A stretch of DNA of 64,000 nucleotides, taken from contig OW387138.1 in assembly GCA_936440205.1 (NCBI GenBank), positions 25,005,541 through 25,069,540 of the forward strand, read 5' to 3'. The DNA is from Lepidonotus clava. Lineage: Eukaryota; Annelida; Polychaeta; Phyllodocida; Polynoidae. The notes beneath the pieces are model-generated. The model saw nothing but the letters and a program-made list of their open reading frames with translations, was not told the origin of the DNA and ran no database searches. Within the stretch, counting starts at the first letter, position 1. Each line of letters starts with the position of its first letter. Shown one piece after another: positions 56,222-64,000 of this stretch. Made by a program: the position numbers and the translations under genes.

Positions 56222-58077
56222 CGCCAGGGGATGGCCTGGACTGGAGCTAGGGGTTGGGAGGTTGGGAGTGGTGAATGTACGATGTGGATATGGCGTGTAC
56301 TGCTGTGTTCGTGGGGGGCAGGGTCAGGGTAGCGGGTCAGAGGTGCTGCAAGTGCATAGAGAGGTTTTACCTAATGTGGGTTGGGGCGGGCCGAGCTTGG
56401 GCTAGGCCTGGAGGTGTATGAGTTAGTGGATGGTGGTATGGGCTGCTGGCCCCTGACCCAGTTTTGGTCAGAGGAGAGTTCATTTGAGATTGGGTACGGG
56501 AAAAGAGGTTTTGATTGCTAAAGGACATGAGTTCAATCGGAAATAGGGATCATATCCACTCTTCGATTATTAATACATCACTTTTGAATTTCTAATCGCA
56601 GCTATAACTAGAGACTTGTAAATTCTACTGCAATTGCCCTGATTATGTATTTATCGCACGTAAAGATAGTTTGAGAAAGATATCCAGGAGATATGCAGCA
56701 TTTCTATAAAAAAGTGATCAGAAGGAATGTGTTTGATTGTTGTCAGACTATAATAATGAATACAACAGATTTTAATTTAGATCACATCCTGCCCATGCGT
56801 TAATGGAACTACATCAAACCGGCTGTAATATTCTTTATATTGCCAGGGAATGCACATCACGGAGGCTTTTAATCTTTAGCCCGAGCGCACCTAGAAATGC
56901 TAATTATTTGCTATTGTATATGTAATTCATAAGCAAAAGTTTTCTAAAGGAATTAAACGATAGACTACATGAAAGTCTCTTAGTAAGATATGAGTTATCA
57001 CATATTTCAATCATAAAAAAAAGCTATCAGAGTGCCAAACGTAATTCGGATACAAGCCTGCCGTCATTCCAGTCAGACTAATTTGGGGCTGATAATGGGA
57101 ATAATAGCGGTCTGTACAGGCATGATGTATTAGGTCTGACCGTTTTAATAGAACTGGGTCACGAGTTTAGGTTTTAAAGTGAGACGGAGCGAGGTATTGC
57201 GTGGGCAACGAACACAGGTTGGCAGGGCGTTGACTGGAGGGAAGGAACTGTGTTTATCAGCGTCAATATGCGTGTTTTGGGGGCATCCCCCTCACAGCCT
57301 CACCCCCTCAGGCACATGGCAGCCTCAATATTGATGTATCGTTTTCATACATGATAGGAACGGGACATGCCCAGTTGGCGCCCGCAGCGATAGGCGGTAC
57401 TGAATCCTCATGATCCGATTTCAAACCTGGATCCCTTTTTGATCCCCGCCTTCCTTTGGGCTGAGATTTATCTTCGTAGCTGACATCCGAAATGAAATCG
57501 GCGAAGATGGCACGGGTTTAGGGGGAATGTAATAAACGAGGGGTTGTGTTTTGGCTGTTGGGGGATGTGAATTATGGCTAAAGTCAGATATCGATTTATC
57601 CGGGGTGTGAGAGATTCGATAGTTATCCCATTCGGGACCTGCATGGTATCTAGGGATATCACATCAACGAACATTGCCAGTTGCAATACATCGAAGTATT
57701 GACCTTTAAGAAATGTCAAAAATTATGGTTCCTGGCGTATACTGCATTCCACTGTTATGTAGAGTGAGGGATGCATCTAACATTAAATAAACATGGAAAC
57801 ACCAAGAGACAGAGACAGGTTCTTAACGATCAGGGGATCATACTTTGCAGTGCTTTATTACTATTAAAGTATACACATCTCATTCCTAGATAGCACAAAA
57901 CAGAGGAATAGTTAGCAGAGTTGATTCACGGTGAAATTGTAATACAGTGGACTATTATCATTTTATACAGGTATCACTTGTATTTACCTTATGAATAACG
58001 GAATTGTTATTCTATTGATATTTTTAATGTTTTTCATTATGTAAATACATTGAGCAGGCAGAAACTTGCATAAACAC

Positions 58078-58080
<3 letters not shown>
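56222..58080. other. Non-coding stretch
   Basis: CCTGGAGG occurs at 56407-56414. AT-rich sequence at 56800-56940 contains homeodomain-like words. No gene seen. Confidence 0.35.
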
Positions 58081-58142
<62 letters not shown>

Positions 58143-58156
58143 GTGTGTGTGTGTGT
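58081..58156. repeat. (TG)n microsatellite
   Basis: About 38 TG units with one interruption near 58138. Z-DNA-prone. The ORF that starts in it (58083-58472) is not supported as a gene. Confidence 0.95.
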
Positions 58157-59105
58157 AAAGTGGCAGTGTAAAAAATCTGATATATATATGGACAAATCTC
58201 TTCAGCTTTATATGACCCTAGTTTATGTACTTAGGCTTACATGCCCTCGCCTAGATGCCTTTTACGATGTTTGCCTTCTCTTGTATGTCGCTATCATAAC
58301 ATTTTTTATCGGCACTAAAGACGCAGGGAGATTGAAGACTTTGGTTTCCTACGGGCATGTTCCGATCAGGGGTATGATTAGTACTACAGTAAAGGGGACA
58401 GAGGCACGTATTGGCGGCATTAAAGAAACATCCAGGCATATGTCTGGTGAGCTATGTAGAGCCGTAAGATAGCAAAGCTAGAGACATTTAAGGGGCATCC
58501 TGTCTTGCCTAGCTTTACACTCAGCAACCGTACAACGAAAATACCTTCCTACTACCCTTTGCAAATGCTTCCTATGTGTTGCTGTGTATTACTTCTCAGA
58601 TTACTTCTATTTGTCAAAAGGCTGTGCTCAGGTTCGCCAATGAGGAAATAGTGAGCTGGCATAATTGTGGATATTCTTACTATAGCTACAACATAATCTG
58701 TTTGAGTTCTATACACAATCAGAAAGAGAAGTTTAGAATTCTGTGGCTTTACCTGCAAAATTGGTACCGTTACTACATAACTCAGAAGCTCTCTTTATTT
58801 GTATAGAGCGAAACATAAAGAGAATCTGTGAAGGAGAGAGAGAAAATCGTAAGCTCAACTAACGTACTACAAGCATCTACTATTGGCTCAATCTAGTAAC
58901 ACTACACGACATTACTCTTATACTGTCCGAAGGTTTATTCTCGTTATATGGTCACCCTCTCACAAAATAAGAAAATAATTTCGCAAGATGTAGATGTTTA
59001 TATGCTGCTGAGCCCACACAAATCCCGTAAAGAATTGACTTTACCACACCAGTATAATCTAAATGAAACCTAGGGCAATATCCCATCTGTCTCCCTCTGT
59101 TGCAG
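58157..59105. other. Non-coding stretch
   Basis: AT-rich, with no supported feature apart from a pyrimidine-rich tract at its right edge that acts as the acceptor of the next entry. Confidence 0.35.
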
Positions 59106-59345
59106 CAGTCTCTGACAACAGAAATGAAATTGCTGTTGGCAATATGGCAGGGAACTGTATCAAAGTAGATACATCTCGGAGGCGTGCCTCTGTCATAAAG
59201 AAGTCACACCCACCACCACTGCCTGGAGACAAAGAAACTGAGAGCATAGTCAGGGGAAGGCATTAGTTTATTTGTTTCTGCATGGTGACTTATCTTCTAC
59301 TGGAGACCACCTGCAGAGTTATGAATAAAGTCCTTAAATACAAGT
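59106..59345 (+). CDS. Candidate terminal exon with polyA signal, unknown gene
   Basis: A good acceptor (CTGTCTCCCTCTGTTGCAG, ending 59105, with a second CAG at 59108) opens into a frame of about 53 codons ending in TAG at 59264-59266. Residues include AVSDNRNEIAVGNMAGN, then SRRRAS (a PKA-type site) and HPPPLPGDKE, resembling a cytoplasmic tail. AATAAA follows at 59324-59329. The exon would belong to a plus-strand gene whose earlier exons I could not find, perhaps far to the left, with the LRR gene nested in its intron. I recognise no family. The minus-strand ORF over the same bases seems less likely. Confidence 0.35.
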
Positions 59346-59373
59346 TCATTAATGGAGCACTGATTACCACTGG

Positions 59374-59418
59374 TGTCGGCATAAATCTAGAATAAAAACT
59401 AGATAGAACAATGCCGAC
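59374..59418. other. Short hairpin
   Basis: GTCGGCAT (59374-59381) pairs with ATGCCGAC (59411-59418), and inner ATCTAG pairs with CTAGAT. A small stem-loop of unknown role. Confidence 0.35.
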
Positions 59419-59875
59419 GATGGTGTAGAATATTAACTCTAGATTTACTTCAGTGCCAATGAAAAGAACAGTTCCTGGTGAAGCCATCCTTCTATATTCT
59501 TCTCTGGGCTTGAGCAACATGCTTCGATTAGGAGAGAGAATAATATCCTCTACAGATTTTCCTCGGGATGCACCTTATGTCTGTTTTGAACTGGCACTAT
59601 AAGTATTGAGACTAGTCTGTAAAGGGTATTACGGCATTTTCCATGTAAAGCTGGTGAATTGGTATTCAGTGAAAATGCATGTACATACATGTATTTTTAA
59701 AACACAAGATGGAGGGCAGAATGACAAATAACTATAAGACCAAGGTAAAATTACACATTTCCAGTCAGGAATTGGGAGAATCAGGTTGGTCCTAATAGCT
59801 GATACCTGGGTGCCTCACCACTATACTCGTCTTTTTGTGCTAAAACATACAGGTATACTGACTAACCATCTATCC
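59419..59875. other. Non-coding stretch
   Basis: Nothing recognised. Confidence 0.4.
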
Positions 59876-60093
59876 TAAAGGGCCATACCCACTAGGCAAT
59901 TTACCGTCGGCCGACGGTGACGGCCGTCGGCCGTTGGCGTCGGCGTCGGCGTCGGTGTAAAATTATCAAACATGCTTAATAAGGATCGGCGTCCTCGTCG
60001 GCGTCCACGTCGGCGCCGACCACCGACCAGGACGCCGACGAGGACGCCGATTGTGTGTGGGTATGGGTTGTTTATCAGAGTCGGCCGACGCCA

Positions 60094-60126
<33 letters not shown>

Positions 60127-60160
60127 TAGCAAAGAATCGCCTAGTGGGTATGGGGCTTAA
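59876..60160. mobile_element. MITE with TAA duplication and GTCGGC-hexamer interior
   Basis: TAA flanks both sides (59876-59878 and 60158-60160). The 279-bp element begins AGGGCCATACCCACTAGGC and ends with the complement of AGCCCCATACCCACTAGGC, so the termini match at nearly every position. The interior is almost wholly built from GTCGGC/GTCGGCC units on one side and GCCGAC units on the other, making a long GC-rich hairpin in AT-rich DNA. The Arg/Pro-rich ORFs across it are artefacts. TAA points to PIF/Harbinger. The sharp ends suggest it is recent. Confidence 0.85.
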
Positions 60161-62792
60161 GGGTTGAAAGAGTAACAAACAGATTAACCTATATAACACG
60201 AGAATGCTAAATAATTATGTGATGTTATAATATACGCCTCTGACACAGATACTCCCTTATTGTATAGGTAGCCTGTCATTGCTCCTTTTTGAAAATCGGT
60301 ATCCCTTATGGCCAACATCCCGTCACAAAGCATACGTTTCCTTCACAGCAATCTCTAATTTTCAACGAACTTGTATCCGCTACGGTCCAATGCGTGGTCA
60401 ATTATGGTCTTGGTATGTTTCTCCTAGGGAATGTCAGAGTCATTTCCATATGATTTGTGCCTGAAACAGATACATAATAGGTTCTGCTTGATTTTTTCTA
60501 CCAGACACAACTGTTTACAATAGTTTCCATGTCACCGAAATGGCACGTATTACAGAAGCGAATTTATCAGTGTTTATAAAATAGGCGTTCCTCCACATGG
60601 CCGGCAGAAGTTAATTAATTTAGTTAACATTTCGCCTCTCTTCATTACACAATTTTCTATAATATGTACGCGATTCATCACATTTTTCTAACTTTTCTAC
60701 GCACATTCCACTCTTGTCTCTCGTTCACATTTCCGCCTCTCTCCCTCCATTCTTTTTATAAATGCTCAGTTATTACAGGTAAGTTGAGACTGACCCGCCT
60801 CTCTTATATGGAATGATAGGAGACGGGGGTACCGAGAAGTCCTTATTTCCCAGATCACCTTTCACGTTCATCCTGCTACAATAGGCATACCCGCCTATGG
60901 CGAACGCGCCGGGGGGCCTCCCATACCTCTATATGTCGCCAGCCAAAAACAACCAAGCTAATGTTATTCCGTTCAGGTTACCAACGATGCAGGGCGTGTG
61001 AGGTATTTCCTTATGTCCTCCTAGCCCTATGTAATAGTCATTTACCATTGGCCAGGGAATTTGGGTTACATTAATCCTAACTAACAGTAGTCATTATTCA
61101 CATAGGGAAACATATGAAGGAATAATAATATAGAATATGCCACATCTTAGCGTTTATGAAACTGCATATATATGTATATCGATGTGTATGTGTTCAGGCG
61201 ATAGGGAAGGTATGTGATATATGAAGGCTATTCATGCATTGTATCGTTTATTTAGTAGCACAAGGCGGTGATTACAAAGGAGGGCAGGCAGTGGGGCTGT
61301 AGGGCGTATACGTGAGAGCTGGGTGCAGCACGGCCTATAGACGTACGTCATGTAAAGGAGCCGCGTGTGTGTATGCCTTTATGGCTCCTACAGTCCGCCT
61401 CCCCATTCTACTAGACGGTCATTCCTGTTTATTTATTATACTCCCCCCTCCCTGGTCCACTGGGCCTGCCTCCTGGGGTGCTTAGGCGCCAGACGAAGGA
61501 CGAGTTTGTAGGGGTTTAGGGGCCTGCGTGGTGAGCTGAGGATGAGGAGCCACCAGCCAGGCCGGCCTATTTGGTGGGATATAGCGGAGATAATGGTTGT
61601 ATGAATGTATAGGATAAAGGGGGAGAGGCAATCTTAAGTCCTGGTTGGTATGAAACCTCCATTAAATAAGGACCATGAGTATGAATAGGAAGGCAACCGA
61701 CGTTCGGTAGTTTCGGATATAATGGGACATACATATATTATATATAGCTCATGAAGTTGTCTGCCTCACTTGAGGGCCTTACAGCCTCAAATTATTATAT
61801 GCATACAGTTTGCCGTTTATATCCATGACTCGTGAAGAAACATGCTATTTAAGGCTGGTCTTTTTCTTTCATTGTTCACCGCCTGCAGCTGCTTCGGGGA
61901 TTTCATATTAAAAGCTTTGATATCGTGAAAAACGACGTAAGATTATATCAAAAAACAGATTACTTTATATTCAGTGTAACAATCTTACCACGTCCGCATA
62001 CATAGGCCTTATCCATTATTCTTTGGACTAGTAATCAATGCACATCAACATGTTTCCTTTTATTTATTCTGATGTTTTGTTTTCCTATCCCTCCCTGCCT
62101 ATAGGTTAACAGTGGTTGAAAGGGAATAGTTATAACCAAAGTGGCGGTCTTATCATCCAGTACTAGGCCTACAGGTCCAGCAACGCCCGATGCTTATCCG
62201 ACCAATACAAGCCCGCATAAAGGTTCTGATATAGAAGGTGGCGTGTGTGTAGGGTGGGGGAGGGGGTGACTATATTCACTTTGCACATGAGATTGGTTCC
62301 TGAAATCCATTGAAAAAATTGTATTTGTCATAAAATAGATAATCTCTTGGAGGGGAGGGGTGCATGACTCCGACCATCCCCATGAAATCGAGCCAACCAT
62401 ATTCTAGTGTCTACTTTACGACGATAGACATGATACATGATATAAACATTATATACACCTTTGAATTTGACATAATCATATACTTCTTTTCTTCATCATC
62501 GATCTGTGCATTGCCATTCAGGTCTAGTATATACGTTGGCATCTTAAAGATGGTCAGAATATTTGATGTTCCGAAGACGTTTGCGGAAAGGACATTATCC
62601 TCTGTATCAAGCTTAGACTAAAGAGTATGAAGAAGGGTTCTGCTTTCTTTGTATCACCCAGAGTCCATGCTGTAGACTTCAAAGAGAGCGGTTAAGTAGG
62701 GTCAAGGATTCTTCTAACCCACCTTATTGGGACCGCTAGGTGCAGGTGAGAAGGGAGCCGAACGCGTGCACAGTAAAATGAGGAGAGGGTTA
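60161..62792. other. Non-coding stretch
   Basis: No supported gene or repeat. Homeodomain-like AT words and a GC-richer patch at 61270-61570 occur. TAGGCCTA is near 62164. Confidence 0.35.
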
Positions 62793-62935
62793 CACCCTGG
62801 CCTTACACCCCTACATTCCTGGCCCTCACACCCCTACACCCTGGCCCTTACACTCCTACACCCCTGGCCCCTGGCCCCTACACCCCTGAACCTTACATCC
62901 CTACACCCCTAACCCCTACACCCCTACACCCCTGG
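62793..62935. repeat. CCTACACCCCTGGCC-type minisatellite
   Basis: About 140 bp of variants of TTACACCCCTACACCC and CCTGGCC in irregular order. C-rich on the plus strand. Confidence 0.8.
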
Positions 62936-63750
62936 CCAACCAATGCCAGTAGGAGAGGAGGGCCATTGTACCGACACATCCGCCTATACAGCCATAAATC
63001 CCGGCCTCCATTCCTGCCCATGACTTAGGCGGGACACGTATAAATACCCGGCCCACTCCTGGCTCTCTCCCCCGCCCCCTCATCACTCACCCCCTCCTCC
63101 AGGGCCCAACGTCCCGGGCCCAGACCCAGTGGCACACTTCCAAAGACCCGGCCCACTCCGGCCGAGTCAGGAACAGAAAAAACACAGATCCTAATCCCCC
63201 TGCCTTCCCCCCTGCGCTCTGGGATGTATTCAATCATACATATTTCATCAATCTAGGTCGGAAACCCATCCAAAGCCCCTGGTGGGCGGGATGTGTGGCG
63301 TACATCAATGGAGCGCTGTTCTGGAGTGTTTTTAACACCACAAGTACACACGTCGGAAGGTATAGATTTCCCGGGAATGCCTGCGACAAAGTCCACTTGT
63401 CGGATACTACTTACATCCCAAGCGGCCTATTATAGTAGTATACAAAAAGCTGGACTATAAGGAGGCGATTGTCGAGCGACGCCGAGTGTCAACTTTTTCT
63501 ATCAATTGATTTTGAGACAAATTATATAAAATACTTTACAAGAGTCATTAATCCAGTTTTGGGCTTTTCATCTAATTCTTCTTTAGGATGTATAATTTCA
63601 TTCTATACGATGTATATATATGGCAATGCCATTCAATAGAACTGACACATTTGAATCACCGCAGAAATAAAGTTTAATTTAAATAACTTCGATCTAGACA
63701 CTTTTTTATATCATTATCAATTCCATTCCAAACCTTTATAGTGACATTCA
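62936..63750. other. GC-rich then AT-rich non-coding stretch with TATA-like site
   Basis: TATAAATA at 63039-63046, followed by a GC-rich pyrimidine-rich segment and a reverse CCCTGGAGGA (63095-63104). It may be a core promoter, but no exon is visible before the window ends. Confidence 0.25.
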
Positions 63751-64000
63751 GCGATTTACCAATATGGTAGGACGGAAGTGGGTATATTTGGTGCTCCGAC
63801 GGAGGAAGTCCCAAACGGCGGAAGCGGCGGTCTGTACTGGGAGCGTTCCATACCTACACACAATTGTTATTGATTATAAAGGCGGGAGGAAATACTACAA
63901 AATTGGGGGGCCGTGGGCGTGTTGGGGTGTGTGGGTAATCAGTCTTTAGGGGCGGGGAAGCCGGTAGTCTGTATGTTGGGACATATACGTCGGTTATAGT
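63751..64000. other. Window end, no supported gene
   Basis: A 61-codon ORF (63764-63949), rich in basic residues at first, has no known domain. It could be part of something beyond the edge. Confidence 0.2.

Noticed and set aside
58083-58472. 129-codon ORF starting with Cys-Val repeats
   Set aside because: The start lies in the (TG)n microsatellite and the remainder shows no known domain.
59875-60199. Arg/Pro/Ser-repeat ORFs
   Set aside because: Translations of the GTCGGC hexamer array inside a MITE.
1-64000. LTR retrovirus-like elements, Polintons, CRISPR arrays, rRNA, prokaryotic operons
   Set aside because: I looked for long terminal repeats, polymerase- or capsid-like frames, spaced direct repeats and rRNA-like blocks and found none.

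Overview
The window looks like non-vertebrate animal nuclear DNA. It is AT-rich with CpG retained, scattered microsatellites, many short terminal-inverted-repeat elements (MITEs), and very little coding sequence. I cannot fix the phylum; a marine invertebrate (lophotrochozoan or invertebrate deuterostome) fits best. There are no operons, Shine-Dalgarno sites, rRNA, recognisable tRNA or CRISPR. I saw no LTR retrovirus-like or Polinton-like element.

Only one gene is clear: an intronless coding exon at 52481-53821 (+) for a 446-residue leucine-rich-repeat (LRR) membrane protein. It has a hydrophobic leader, an LRRNT cap, about eight LRRs, an LRRCT cap, one transmembrane segment and a short tail. 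A GC- and CpG-rich block at 48700-48960 ends in a splice-donor-like site and may be its 5' noncoding exon. Three weaker gene traces exist. One is an NRF1/ETS-type promoter with a short minus-strand ORF (22276-22530). One is a dense TATA-less promoter-like cluster with NF-Y, ETS, CACGTG, CRE-like and TCTCGCGAGA sites (46440-46660) and no recognised gene. The last is a possible terminal exon with a polyA signal (59106-59345).

Layout: 1-7.5 kb has MITEs and tandem arrays. 7.5-16 kb is unique sequence with CTCF-like sites and most of the GAGCWGCTC palindromes. 16.1-18.3 kb has a GTTGTC-rich inverted-repeat element and a decayed 52-bp array. 19-26 kb has candidate regulatory DNA and the NRF1 promoter. 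26-38 kb holds most of the repeats, including several MITEs and two short Penelope-like fragments that each carry a hammerhead ribozyme motif. 38-46 kb is mostly unique. 46-56 kb is the promoter/LRR district. 56-64 kb is non-coding with a (TG)n tract, a hexamer-filled MITE and minisatellites.

The most unusual signals are two short words far above chance. CCCTGGAGG occurs 15 times (nine of them CCCTGGAGGA), concentrated around the LRR gene. The palindrome GAGC(A/T)GCTC occurs 11 times, mostly in the first 14 kb. The two hammerhead motifs keep their stems through compensating base changes, and one sits at the start of a 124-bp insertion flanked by a 15-bp direct repeat. Several MITEs show TAA/TTA target duplications as in PIF/Harbinger elements.
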